Source: Gammaproteobacteria bacterium (GTDB lineage: Bacteria > Pseudomonadota > Gammaproteobacteria > Eutrophobiales > Eutrophobiaceae). From it: 37,857 bases of DNA. The translations under genes were made by a program, and so were the position numbers. The notes below the pieces were generated by a model. It was not told where the DNA came from, did no database searches, and saw only the letters and a list, made by a program, of their open reading frames with translations. Each line of letters begins with the position of its first letter. Position 1 is the first letter of the stretch. Shown here one piece after another: positions 7,986-17,299 of this stretch. The stretch spans positions 1 to 37,857 of the forward strand of contig JACPSH010000015.1 in the NCBI GenBank assembly GCA_016193395.1. The letters are read 5' to 3'.

Positions 7986-9275
7986 CTAATTGCCGGATTC
8001 GAGCGCGGCGCGCCGGCCGCGCGCCACGTCGAGGCCGGCGACGATGACAAGGCTGACGACGAAATAAATTCCGGTCACGAGGATTGCGAGCCGGTGATCG
8101 CCGCGGCTGATCCAGGTGACCGCGCCGTAGGTCATCGGCCCGAAGATCGACGAAAGTTTTACCGCGAGACCCCACAAACCGAAGAACTCGGCGGCGCGCG
8201 CGGGCGGGCTGAGATAGGCGACCAGCGCGCGCCCCGCGGACTGGCTCGAACCGAGGCAGATCCCGACGAGATTGGCCGCGACCCAGAACAGCGGCGGCTC
8301 GCGCGCCAGCCACGCGAGCAGCACGGTCAGCAGCCATCCGATCAGGGTGAGCACGATAGTGCGCACATGACCGAGGCGATCCTGAACATGACCAAATGCA
8401 AATGCGCCGGCCGCCGCAGTGACGTTCACCACGAGGATGAGGATCAGGGTATCGCGGGTGGTAAAGCCCATCACCTGCTGGGCATAAATCGCCGCGAGTG
8501 CAATCACGGTCTGGATCCCGGCCTGGTAGAACACCACGCACAGCAGGAAACGCCAGAGATCCGCGTACCGGTGCGCGTGCCTGAGCGTCGCGCCGAGCCG
8601 GGCGAACGTCCCCCGGAACAGGCGGCCCGGTTCCGCCACGGGCTGTGCGCGTTCGCGCAGAAACAGGAACGTGGGCAGGCTCGCCACGGCAAAGATGCCT
8701 GCGGTGATCAGCATCGTCACCGGCACGAATTCCGCCGCGGTTGCGCCCGCGGCCTGCGCCGCGGTGACGTAGGCCAGGCACACGCCGAGGGTGATCAGCC
8801 CGCCGATGTAACCCAGACTCCAGCCCCATCCCGACACGCGGCCGAGCGCTTCGCCGCGAGCGATTTCCGGCAGAAACGCGGCGATCAGGTTTTCACCGGT
8901 GCCAAAGAAAAAATTCGACAACACAATCAATACCCCCGCGAACACGAGATCGCCGCTGCCTGCGGCGGCGAGCGCGGCGGTGAACAGGACGCAGCCGGCC
9001 GTGGAACCGAGCAGCAGCCGCTTCTTCGCGGCATGCGCGTCGGCCCAGGCGCCGATGACCGGCGCCGTCAGCACCACCAGCGCGTAAGACACGGCCAGCG
9101 TCGCGGTCCAGGCGAACGTCGCCCAGGGCGCATTCCCGGCAATCTCAGCGACGAAATAGGCGTTGAATACCGCGGTGATAACAACGGTCGTGTAGCCGGA
9201 GTTGGCGAAGTCGAACATGGCCCACGACCACACCTCGATGGGTCGGACATCGGGCGGCAGGCTCGTGGTCGGCAC
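7986..9275 (-). CDS. UMF1/Atg22-like MFS transporter
   Basis: 429 residues with about twelve hydrophobic segments. The N-terminus has the family hallmark WAMFDFANSGYTTVVIT, typical of Atg22-like (UMF1, COG2270) permeases. The MFS loop 2-3 region is represented by GAWADAHAAKKR. These proteins are inner-membrane exporters of small metabolites, possibly amino acids, with poorly known substrates in bacteria. The gene is convergent with the upstream secreted protein and lies 22 bases downstream of uvrA on the same strand, so readthrough from uvrA is possible. Confidence 0.88.
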   Translation of the reverse strand: MPTTSLPPDVRPIEVWSWAMFDFANSGYTTVVITAVFNAYFVAEIAGNAPWATFAWTATLAVSYALVVLTAPVIGAWADAHAAKKRLLLGSTAGCVLFTAALAAAGSGDLVFAGVLIVLSNFFFGTGENLIAAFLPEIARGEALGRVSGWGWSLGYIGGLITLGVCLAYVTAAQAAGATAAEFVPVTMLITAGIFAVASLPTFLFLRERAQPVAEPGRLFRGTFARLGATLRHAHRYADLWRFLLCVVFYQAGIQTVIALAAIYAQQVMGFTTRDTLILILVVNVTAAAGAFAFGHVQDRLGHVRTIVLTLIGWLLTVLLAWLAREPPLFWVAANLVGICLGSSQSAGRALVAYLSPPARAAEFFGLWGLAVKLSSIFGPMTYGAVTWISRGDHRLAILVTGIYFVVSLVIVAGLDVARGRRAALESGN

Positions 9276-9297
9276 GGTTGAGCGACTCAGCGGGTTG

Positions 9298-12171
9298 TCA
9301 GGCCGGCATCCGCGCCCGCCGGAGATTGTCCTGCTTCAACGCCTTTCGCGCGCCGGAGAGAACAGGGTCGATAAAACGGCCGGTATAGCTGTGCGCCACC
9401 CGCGCCAGTTGTTCCGGCGTCCCGGTGGCCAGCACTTCCCCGCCCTGGTCGCCGCCCTCGGGCCCGAGATCGATGATCCAGTCGGCGGTCTTGATGACGT
9501 CCAGGTTGTGCTCGATGACAACGACGGTATTGCCATGATCGCGCAGCCGGTGCAGCACGGTGAGGAGTTGTCGCACGTCGTGGAAATGCAGCCCGGTGGT
9601 CGGCTCGTCCAATATATATAGTGTTCGGCCGGTATCGCGCTTGGATAGTTCCCGCGACAGTTTCACCCGTTGCGCCTCGCCACCGGACAGCGTGGTCGCG
9701 TTCTGGCCGAGCTTGATGTAGGACAGCCCGACGTCCATCAGCGTTTCGATCTTGCGGGCAATGATCGGCACGGCGTCGAAGAACGGCTGCGCCTCCTCCA
9801 CCGTCATGTCGAGCACTTCGAAGACGTTCTTGCCCTTGTAACGGATGTCCAACGTCTCGCGGTTGTAGCGCCGTCCCTTGCAGACGTCGCACACGACGTA
9901 GATGTCCGGCAGGAAGTGCATCTCCACCTTGATGACGCCGTCGCCCTCGCAGGCCTCGCAACGGCCGCCTTTGACGTTGAAGCTGAAGCGGCCGGGCTTG
10001 TAGCCGCGCGATCGCGCTTCCGGCGTGGCGGCGTACAGATCGCGGATGGGCGTGAACAGGCCGGTGTAGGTCGCCGGGTTCGAGCGCGGCGTGCGCCCGA
10101 TCGGACTCTGGTCGATGTCCACGGCCTTGTCGAACAGTTCCAGGCCGGAGACGTTTCTGTACGGCGCCGGACTCGTGTGCGTGCCGTTCAGTTCGCGCGC
10201 CGCGATCCGGTACAGGGTATCGTTCACGAGCGTGGACTTGCCGGAACCGGATACGCCGGTGACGCAGACCATCACCCCGGCCGGGAACTCGACGTCGATG
10301 GACTTGAGGTTGTTGCCGCTCGCCCCTTCCAGGCGCAGCACCTTCAGCGGATCGACCGGAATGCGCTTCTCCGGCAGTTCGATGCGGCGGCGGCCGCTCA
10401 GGTACTGTCCGGTCAGCGAGGCTTCATGCGCCGCGATCTGTTCCGGAAGGCCCTGCACGACGACGCGCCCGCCATGCACGCCGGCGCCCAGGCCCATGTC
10501 GACGACGTGATCGGCGGAATGGATCGCTTCCTCGTCGTGTTCGACGACGATCACCGTGTTGCCGAGATCGCGCAGCCGCTTCAGCGTTGCGAGCAGCCGC
10601 GCATTGTCGCGCTGGTGCAAGCCGATGGACGGTTCATCGAGTACGTACATGACGCCCACCAGCCCCGCGCCGATCTGGCTGGCAAGCCGGATGCGCTGCC
10701 CTTCGCCGCCGGAGAGCGTCTCGGCGCTGCGGTCCAGTGTCAGGTAGTCGAGCCCGACGTTGACCAGGAATTGCAGGCGTTCGCTCACCTCTTTCAGGAT
10801 CTTGACGGCGATCTTGCCGCGCCGGCCCGGCAGGCTCATCGCGCCGAAGTGCTGCTGCGCCAGGAGCACGGTCATGGCGGCGACCTGCGGCAGCGACGTG
10901 CCGTTGACGAAGACGTGCCGCGCCGAGGGATTCAGCCGCGTGCCGGCGCAGGAAGGACACGGCCGGCTGCTCAGGTACTTGGCAAGCTCTTCGCGCAGCA
11001 TGATGGAGTCGGTTTCCTTGTAGCGCCGCTCCATGTTCGGGATCACGCCCTCGAAAGGATGGCGGCGCACGGCCCCCCGTCGCTCGTGCAGGTACTGGAA
11101 TTCGATCTCCTCCTCGCCGCTGCCGTTGAGGAGGACCTGCTGCACCTTCTTCTGGAGCTGCCGGAACGGCGCATCGATGTCGAACCCGAAATGCCGCGCC
11201 AGCGACTTGATGAGCTGGAAGTAATAAGCGTTGCGCCGGTCCCAACCGCGGATCGCCCCGCCGGGCAGGCTGAGCTCCGGATGCTGCACGATGCGCTCCG
11301 GGTCGAAGAACTGCTTGACGCCGAGGCCGTCGCATTCCGAGCAGGCGCCGGCCGGGTTGTTGAAAGAGAACAGGCGCGGTTCCAGCTCGCTCAGGCTGTA
11401 GCCGCATTGCGGACAGGCAAACCGCGCGGAGAACACTACGTCTTCGACCTTCGGATCGTCCATGGAAGCCACGATGGCCAGTCCGCCGGAGATGCGCACC
11501 GCCGTCTCCAGCGATTCGGCCAGCCGCTGCGCGATATCCGGCCGGACGCGGAAGCGGTCGATCACCGCTTCAATCGTATGCTTCTTGCGCAGGGTCAGGT
11601 CCGGCGCGGCGTCCAGCTCCACGACCTCGCCGTTGATGCGCGCGCGAACGAAACCCTCGCTGCGCAGTCGATCCAGAACCTGGACGTGCTCGCCCTTGCG
11701 CGCCTGCACCACCGGCGCAAGCAGCATCAGGCGCTCGCCTTCCGGACAGGCGAGAATCAAATCGACCATCTGGCTGATGGTCTGGGCGGCCAATTCCGTG
11801 CCGTGCTCCGGGCAGCGCGGCTCGCCGACCCGCGCGTACAGGAGCCGCAGGTAATCGTAGATCTCGGTAATCGTGCCGACCGTGGAGCGCGGGTTGTGCG
11901 AGGTGGACTTCTGCTCGATCGAAATCGCTGGCGAAAGCCCCTCGATGTGATCGACGTCCGGCTTTTCCATCATGGAAAGGAACTGCCGCGCGTAGGCCGA
12001 CAGTGACTCGACATAGCGCCTTTGGCCGTCGGCGTAGATCGTATCGAAGGCGAGCGACGACTTGCCGGAACCCGACAGGCCGGTGATCACGACCAGCCGA
12101 TCCCTGGGGATGTCCAGGTCGATATTCTTAAGGTTGTGGGTCCGGGCGCCCCGGATCCGGATGCTGTCCAT
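9298..12171 (-). CDS. uvrA: UvrABC system protein A
   Basis: 957 residues from the ATG at 12171 ([14 protein letters not shown]); four more codons upstream are open but atypical. Two ABC ATPase modules are visible: Walker [10 protein letters not shown] at 31-39 and GVSGSGKST in the second half, each with an LSGGE signature ([10 protein letters not shown] and [10 protein letters not shown]). Two zinc-binding cysteine clusters are present (CPQC ... CSEC, and CEAC ... CDVC). UvrA dimers find bulky DNA lesions and load UvrB in nucleotide excision repair. It is divergent from ssb, an arrangement common in gammaproteobacteria; I see no good LexA box between them. Confidence 0.98.
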   Translation of the reverse strand: MDSIRIRGARTHNLKNIDLDIPRDRLVVITGLSGSGKSSLAFDTIYADGQRRYVESLSAYARQFLSMMEKPDVDHIEGLSPAISIEQKSTSHNPRSTVGTITEIYDYLRLLYARVGEPRCPEHGTELAAQTISQMVDLILACPEGERLMLLAPVVQARKGEHVQVLDRLRSEGFVRARINGEVVELDAAPDLTLRKKHTIEAVIDRFRVRPDIAQRLAESLETAVRISGGLAIVASMDDPKVEDVVFSARFACPQCGYSLSELEPRLFSFNNPAGACSECDGLGVKQFFDPERIVQHPELSLPGGAIRGWDRRNAYYFQLIKSLARHFGFDIDAPFRQLQKKVQQVLLNGSGEEEIEFQYLHERRGAVRRHPFEGVIPNMERRYKETDSIMLREELAKYLSSRPCPSCAGTRLNPSARHVFVNGTSLPQVAAMTVLLAQQHFGAMSLPGRRGKIAVKILKEVSERLQFLVNVGLDYLTLDRSAETLSGGEGQRIRLASQIGAGLVGVMYVLDEPSIGLHQRDNARLLATLKRLRDLGNTVIVVEHDEEAIHSADHVVDMGLGAGVHGGRVVVQGLPEQIAAHEASLTGQYLSGRRRIELPEKRIPVDPLKVLRLEGASGNNLKSIDVEFPAGVMVCVTGVSGSGKSTLVNDTLYRIAARELNGTHTSPAPYRNVSGLELFDKAVDIDQSPIGRTPRSNPATYTGLFTPIRDLYAATPEARSRGYKPGRFSFNVKGGRCEACEGDGVIKVEMHFLPDIYVVCDVCKGRRYNRETLDIRYKGKNVFEVLDMTVEEAQPFFDAVPIIARKIETLMDVGLSYIKLGQNATTLSGGEAQRVKLSRELSKRDTGRTLYILDEPTTGLHFHDVRQLLTVLHRLRDHGNTVVVIEHNLDVIKTADWIIDLGPEGGDQGGEVLATGTPEQLARVAHSYTGRFIDPVLSGARKALKQDNLRRARMPA

Positions 12172-12265
12172 GTGCCTTCCCAAAAAAGGTCAAACTGGTA
12201 ATATAAAATCTTTCCGGACGACTAGGCAAAGTCACTTACACCGCAGCGCGGACAAAGGAGGAAAC

Positions 12266-12742
12266 ATGGCCAGGGGAATCAACAAAGTCATACTGATCGG
12301 GAACTTGGGCGACGATCCGGAAGTGCGATATACGGCAGGCGGCGCCGCGGTGGCGAACATCCGGCTGGCCACCTCGGAATCATGGAAGGATAAGGAATCC
12401 GGGGAAAAGCAGGAACGCACCGAGTGGCACCGCGTGGTGTTTTTCGGCCGGCTCGCCGAAATCGTCGCGGAATACCTTAAAAAAGGCTCCCAGGTGTACG
12501 TGGAAGGCTCGCTCCGCACCAACAAGTGGCAGGACAAGTCCGGCAACGACCGCTACACCACTGAAATCATCGCCAGCGAGATGCAAATGCTCGGCGGCCG
12601 CGGCGGAGGAAGCCGGGACAGCACGGGCGAAGGCCGCGAGACCGAGGGCCGGTCCGCCCGCAAACCGCGCGACGAAGGGAAACCCTCGAAGGAAGAAGGC
12701 AAGGTCAACGACGAGTTCGTCGACGACGACATTCCCTTCTGA
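12266..12742 (+). CDS. ssb: Single-stranded DNA-binding protein
   Basis: 158 residues. The OB-fold starts [15 protein letters not shown] and covers about residues 1-110; a glycine-, glutamate- and lysine-rich disordered linker follows and ends in the canonical acidic tip DDDIPF that docks repair and replication partners. A strong RBS (aaaggagg) sits five bases before the ATG, which decides the start against a much longer open frame that runs through uvrA. SSB coats single-stranded DNA as a homotetramer. The 94-base gap to uvrA carries an AT-rich stretch (12199-12212) that is the best promoter candidate for one or both genes. Confidence 0.97.
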   Translation: MARGINKVILIGNLGDDPEVRYTAGGAAVANIRLATSESWKDKESGEKQERTEWHRVVFFGRLAEIVAEYLKKGSQVYVEGSLRTNKWQDKSGNDRYTTEIIASEMQMLGGRGGGSRDSTGEGRETEGRSARKPRDEGKPSKEEGKVNDEFVDDDIPF

Positions 12743-12820
12743 ATTCACCAGGGGTCAGGGCGTGTGCTCTCACTCCGGTCCCCGTGATGCCGATTTCTGC
12801 GCTGCAAGGGAGCGCAATCC

Positions 12821-14269
12821 ATGACCATTGTCACGAAGGTCGATCTGCTCAAAAAGCGGCGCACGAAGATCGTCGCCACGATCGGGCCCGCGTCGAAGGA
12901 TCCCGCCGTCATCGAGCAGCTCATCGAGGCCGGCGTCAATGTGTTCCGGCTCAACATGTCGCACGGCGACCATACGTCGCACACCGACGCATACCGTCAT
13001 ATTCGCGCCATCGAGCAGAAACGCAACCAGCCCATCGCCATCCTGGCGGACCTGTGCGGCCCCAAGATCCGCGCCGGCAGGTTCAAGGGCGGCAAGATCA
13101 GGCTGGAAGCCGGCTCGCGGGTCACCGTGACCACCCGCGACGTGCCCGGCGAAAGCGGCCTGATACCCTCCCAGTACCCGGATCTCGCGCGCGACGTGAA
13201 ACCGGGTGATCGAGTCCTGTTGAACGATGGCGCGATCGAACTGAAGGTCGACGCGGTGCAGGGCACCGAGGTCGCATGCACGGTGGTGCATGGCGGGCCG
13301 TTGTCCGATCACAAGGGCATCAACCTTCCCGGCGTCGCGATCTCCGCGCCCTCGCTCACCGAGAAGGATCGCGACGACGCGGTATACGCGCTGGAGCTGG
13401 GCGTGGACTTCATCGCGCTCTCATTCGTGCGCAAGGCCTCCGACATCATGGAGTTGAAGGAACTGATCTGGGAACACGAGGGCACGGCGGGCGTGGTCGC
13501 CAAGATCGAAAAGCCCGAGGCGCTGGAAGACGCCTCCCGCATCCTCGACGTCTCGGACGCCATCATGGTCGCGCGCGGTGATCTCGGCGTCGAGCTCCGA
13601 CCGGAACAGGTCCCTGTGGCCCAGGGCCAGCTCATCGATCTGGCGCGCACGAAATTCAAGCCCGTCATCGTCGCCACGCAGATGCTCGAATCCATGATCG
13701 AAAGCGCGCGCCCGACGCGCGCCGAGGTGTCCGACATCGCGCACGCCGTGAGCCTGGGCACGGATGCGGTGATGCTGTCCGCCGAAACGGCCAGCGGGGC
13801 GCACCCGGTGGAATGCGTGCGCATGATGGACCGCATCGCGCGCCAGACCGAGAGCTATCTCTGGAGCACGGGGTCCTATGGAGCCGTATTCGCCAAGCCG
13901 GAACCGCCATTGCCTATCTGGAGCGTGATGGCAAACGCCACCTCGCACATGTCCAAGGACCTCATGGCCCATGCCGTGCTGGTCATCTCACAGAGCGGCA
14001 TGTCGGCCGCGACGGTGAGTTCGGCGCGGCCCGCCGCGCCGGTCGTCGGCATCACGCGCAGCGTCGAGGCGTGCCGGCGCATGGCGCTGCTCTGGAGCGT
14101 AATCCCCGTGCTGGTTGAAGAGGCCGGCATCAAGAACCCGAACAAGCTGGCCGCCGAAGTGGCCCAAACTCTGGGTCTCGCGGAAAAGGGAGAATATGTT
14201 CTGCTGGTGCGCGGATTCAGCAGCAATCCGGACATGAATACGCCGTCCATAACGGCGTTAAGAGTGTGA
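12821..14269 (+). CDS. pyk: Pyruvate kinase
   Basis: 482 residues, normal length. The N-terminal KIVATIGPASKD, the substrate loop NMSHGDH, the K/Mg site around VAKIEKPEAL and VARGDLGVE, and MLSAETASG are all present, so the enzyme looks active. It converts phosphoenolpyruvate and ADP to pyruvate and ATP in the cytoplasm. The C-terminal regulatory domain (about 350-482) is complete and ends with a short tail after VLLVRGF. The start ATG follows an RBS-like aaggga, and the gene lies 78 bases after ssb. Its stop is 25 bases from the convergent sulfite reductase partner gene. Confidence 0.96.
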   Translation: MTIVTKVDLLKKRRTKIVATIGPASKDPAVIEQLIEAGVNVFRLNMSHGDHTSHTDAYRHIRAIEQKRNQPIAILADLCGPKIRAGRFKGGKIRLEAGSRVTVTTRDVPGESGLIPSQYPDLARDVKPGDRVLLNDGAIELKVDAVQGTEVACTVVHGGPLSDHKGINLPGVAISAPSLTEKDRDDAVYALELGVDFIALSFVRKASDIMELKELIWEHEGTAGVVAKIEKPEALEDASRILDVSDAIMVARGDLGVELRPEQVPVAQGQLIDLARTKFKPVIVATQMLESMIESARPTRAEVSDIAHAVSLGTDAVMLSAETASGAHPVECVRMMDRIARQTESYLWSTGSYGAVFAKPEPPLPIWSVMANATSHMSKDLMAHAVLVISQSGMSAATVSSARPAAPVVGITRSVEACRRMALLWSVIPVLVEEAGIKNPNKLAAEVAQTLGLAEKGEYVLLVRGFSSNPDMNTPSITALRV

Positions 14270-14294
14270 AGACAGTCTATATTCTACATTCTAC

Positions 14295-14876
14295 CTACTC
14301 TCCCCTTATCCTCTTCAGCAACTCCCCCACCGGCACGTCGGCCGGCGCCTTGACGTTCACGGTGAAGCGCTCCTTCGCATCCGGAACTCGCACCACTTCG
14401 CACTTCCCGCCGGGATACAGCTTCGCCAGCAGCCCGTCAATCGCCGGGCGCAACGCCGTGGCCGTCGCCTCGGTATTCGGCGCGTTCAGCCGGTCATTGG
14501 CGAAGATCTGGAGTTGATCGCCGCTGAATTTCACCTTCCCTGCGAATGTCGGCTCCCGCTCCAGCAGGTGACATGCCCGCAGGGTCTTCGCGCAGATCGC
14601 CAACAACATTGCTGCGACATCTCCGGATTGCGGATGCTTTGCGTAGTACGCCAGGCCGCGGCGATTGCCGGTTTCATCGACGCTGTAATTGCCCTCATGG
14701 GCGACCAGCAGGACGCCGGGCCCGGCATGGACGTGACTGTAATCGGCGACGTCGAGCAGAAGCTCGTCGAGCACGCTCTGCTGGATCCAGCGGTGGAACA
14801 CGGGCAGGAATTCCGGGAGGGCAATCGTGGCCCCGTCCCCGGCGAAGAATTTCACGCCGAGCCTGTGGAGATTCAT
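14295..14876 (-). CDS. Conserved protein of unknown function downstream of sulfite reductase
   Basis: 193 residues from the ATG at 14876 (MNLHRLGVKFF); codons further upstream belong to a shadow of the sulfite reductase gene. No signal peptide or membrane segment. A central HVHAGPGVLLVAHEGNYSVD region followed by GLAYYAKH looks like a compact alpha/beta domain; the C-terminal third is Lys/Ala-rich. I do not recognise a characterised family. It begins 16 bases after the sulfite reductase stop, so it is almost certainly co-transcribed and may assist sulfite reduction or siroheme-enzyme maturation (inference from position only). Confidence 0.75.
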   Translation of the reverse strand: MNLHRLGVKFFAGDGATIALPEFLPVFHRWIQQSVLDELLLDVADYSHVHAGPGVLLVAHEGNYSVDETGNRRGLAYYAKHPQSGDVAAMLLAICAKTLRACHLLEREPTFAGKVKFSGDQLQIFANDRLNAPNTEATATALRPAIDGLLAKLYPGGKCEVVRVPDAKERFTVNVKAPADVPVGELLKRIRGE

Positions 14877-14892
14877 CGGGTCGAGAGCGCGC

Positions 14893-17184
14893 CTAGGCCG
14901 GGGCGGGCGCGGCCGGTTCCCTTGCGGGTTTCGCCTTTGCCGCCGCGGCCCGTTCCAGCATGCCTGCATGGCAGGCATGGGCTGCCTCGATGAACAACTG
15001 CGACTCTTCCAGCAGATGCCGGGCGTGGTCGCGATCGAATCTGCGCTGCCTGTCTTCGTGCCTGTGGAACAGGTATTCGGCGAACTTCGTGCCGGCGTAC
15101 TTGTCTCGGAACAACCCCGTTTCCACGAACCGGCCGCGGAACTCCGCGACGATGCGATCGGGCTGATCGCCGATGTCCTGGAACTGGGTGCGCACCAGCC
15201 CCTTGGCGGCCTGCAGCATGGCACGGTAGGCTGTCTCGTCCGCCTTCCGGAAATCGCCGTCATTGAAGTGCAGCTGCGCCTCGAAATACTGGCGCTCCGC
15301 GGCCTGCAAGTCGAAATCGATCATGGAGACCACCTCGCCCGCGCATTCGCCCGTGCCGATGTCGTCCAGCGTGAATTCGCGCGGATCGCGCCAGTCGGAG
15401 TAATAGGATCGATCCAGTTCGTACGGCGGCACGACCGCCAGCTTGTCCAGCACCGCCTTCAGTTCCTTCTTGTCGGACCGTTCGATGAATGTACGGAAAC
15501 TCTCGCCCTTGTTGCGTTCCGCCAGGTACTTGGCAGTCAGCTCGTCGACCAGGTCGGGAACGCGCTTGGACGGCACGACGCCGATGGCGATCCCGTAGGA
15601 ACCGGCGTTATTCTGCCACTGGCCGCCAAGGACGACCCGGAAATGCGGCACCGTGCGCCCGCCGGTCTTGCGGCTGACGCCGTAGAATCCGAGATCGGCC
15701 AGGTGATGCTGCGAACAGGAATTGAAGCAGCCGCTGACCTTGATGCGCAGGTCCTTGACGGACTGATCCATGGTTGCGAAACGCGCGGCGAGCCGCTGTC
15801 TGAGTTCGCCGGCCAGTCCGCGCGACGAGGCAATCCCGAGCTTGCAGGTATCCGTCCCCGGGCAGGCCGTGACATCCACCACGGTTCCCGCGCCCGGCTC
15901 CGCGAGTCCGATCCGCAGCAATTCGGCGAACAGCGCCGGCAGGTCCGCTTCGGCCATCCAACGCAGCAGAATATTCTGCTCCACGGTCGTGCGTACGTTG
16001 TCGCCCACGTAGCGCCGGGCGATTTCCGCGAGTTCGCGCATCTGCCAGCAGGTAATGTCGCCGAGCGGGAGCGTGACCGTGACGGCCGCGTATCCCTCCT
16101 GGCGCTGGCGGTAGACATTGGTCGAACGCCACGCCTGGTACGCGGGATCCGCGCCGGCCGATGCGGCCGCCTTGCCGGCCTTCAGGGGTTCATCGACAAA
16201 CCGCGGCACGTCCTGGATATAGTCGGTCCAGCGATCGTCGTGCGGGATGACCTTGCGTTCCTCGCGCACGAGCCGGCGGAATTCCTCGATGCCCAGCCGA
16301 TCCACCAGGAACTTGATGCGCGCCCGCGCGCGGTTGCGTTTTTCGCCAAGGCGCGCATACACGCGCGACACGGCCTGCGTCAGCGGCAGGATTTCCTCTT
16401 CAGGAACGAATTCCTCAAGCACCTTCGCCTCGTAGGGCACGGCGCCCAGCCCTCCACCGACGCGGACCTCGAAGCCGCGTTTCATTGCGCCATCGATCTC
16501 GCGGATCGCGGCGATGAAACCCATGTCGTGCATGGTCACCAGGCCGCAGGCATTCTCCCTGCAGCCGGAGAACGCAATCTTGAACTTGCGTCCGAAATCC
16601 TGAACATCCGGGTGGCCTAGCAGGAACCGGAAACAGGCGTCGGCATACGGCGTGATGTCGAAAGTCTGATCGCGGCAGACGCCCGCGATCGGGCAGGCGG
16701 TGACATTGCGCACCGAATTCCCGCAGGCCTCGCGCGTGGTGATCCCCACGGCCGCCAGGCGGCGCATCAGGTCCGGGGTGTCCTCGATGTGCACGAAGTG
16801 CAGCTGGATGTCCTGGCGCGTGGTGACGTGGCAGATTGCATCGGAATACTCCTCCGCGACGTCCGCGAGCGCGTCCATCTGTTCCGGCGTCATGCCGCCC
16901 CAGGGCAGCTTGATGCGCTGCATCCCCGGTGCATCCCATCTGGTGTCGGTCCCCTTGAGCAGTCCTGCGGACGGGAATGTAAGCGTGCGCTGGGCCTTGC
17001 CGTCATGCCGTTGACCGTTGTCGTAGCGCTGTCCGTAAATGCCGCGACGCAGGCGAGTCTCGGCGAACAGCTTGTCGTCCACCTTGCCCTGCTTCTTGAG
17101 GGCGATCTGGGTTTCGAAGACGTCAATCTCCTCCGCCCAGGCTGCGGGCATCCTGTCGGAAAGGACCTGTTTCCAAGTATTCAT
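14893..17184 (-). CDS. cysI: Siroheme nitrite/sulfite reductase with an extra C-terminal helical domain
   Basis: 763 residues. The two-fold-repeated ferredoxin-dependent nitrite/sulfite reductase body spans about 1-615. The siroheme/4Fe-4S ligands are C441-x5-C447 and C486-x3-C490 (TACPGTDTC ... SGCFNSC). The first half has the matching TACPIAGVC and SGCRENAC segments. It reduces sulfite to sulfide (or nitrite to ammonia) in the cytoplasm; the cysI symbol is a best guess. Residues about 624-745 form an extra helical tail (FDLQAAERQYFEAQLHF, then AYRAMLQAAKGLV) resembling HEPN-type domains, followed by a Lys/Ala/Pro end. No flavoprotein (CysJ) gene is nearby, so the electron donor is probably ferredoxin or encoded elsewhere. 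The upstream 115 bases are AT-rich and probably hold its promoter. Confidence 0.9.
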   Translation of the reverse strand: MNTWKQVLSDRMPAAWAEEIDVFETQIALKKQGKVDDKLFAETRLRRGIYGQRYDNGQRHDGKAQRTLTFPSAGLLKGTDTRWDAPGMQRIKLPWGGMTPEQMDALADVAEEYSDAICHVTTRQDIQLHFVHIEDTPDLMRRLAAVGITTREACGNSVRNVTACPIAGVCRDQTFDITPYADACFRFLLGHPDVQDFGRKFKIAFSGCRENACGLVTMHDMGFIAAIREIDGAMKRGFEVRVGGGLGAVPYEAKVLEEFVPEEEILPLTQAVSRVYARLGEKRNRARARIKFLVDRLGIEEFRRLVREERKVIPHDDRWTDYIQDVPRFVDEPLKAGKAAASAGADPAYQAWRSTNVYRQRQEGYAAVTVTLPLGDITCWQMRELAEIARRYVGDNVRTTVEQNILLRWMAEADLPALFAELLRIGLAEPGAGTVVDVTACPGTDTCKLGIASSRGLAGELRQRLAARFATMDQSVKDLRIKVSGCFNSCSQHHLADLGFYGVSRKTGGRTVPHFRVVLGGQWQNNAGSYGIAIGVVPSKRVPDLVDELTAKYLAERNKGESFRTFIERSDKKELKAVLDKLAVVPPYELDRSYYSDWRDPREFTLDDIGTGECAGEVVSMIDFDLQAAERQYFEAQLHFNDGDFRKADETAYRAMLQAAKGLVRTQFQDIGDQPDRIVAEFRGRFVETGLFRDKYAGTKFAEYLFHRHEDRQRRFDRDHARHLLEESQLFIEAAHACHAGMLERAAAAKAKPAREPAAPAPA

Positions 17185-17299
17185 CGTTGAACGGCTAACC
17201 CTAGCAAGTTGTAATTATTCTATTAAGGACACAAATCTAATATCCATATAACCGGAGGGCAAGCGCGGCGACGGGGTCGCGGCGCGGAGACAGGCGGGA

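Noticed and set aside
9670-12006. A 778-codon plus-strand frame opposite uvrA
   Set aside because: Shadow of uvrA; the composition (Arg, Gln, His, Val repeats) is not protein-like and no start signal is present.
12172-12265. A LexA/SOS box between uvrA and ssb
   Set aside because: The best candidate, CTG followed after ten bases by ATC near 12195, lacks the CAG half-site, so SOS control is not supported by the sequence.
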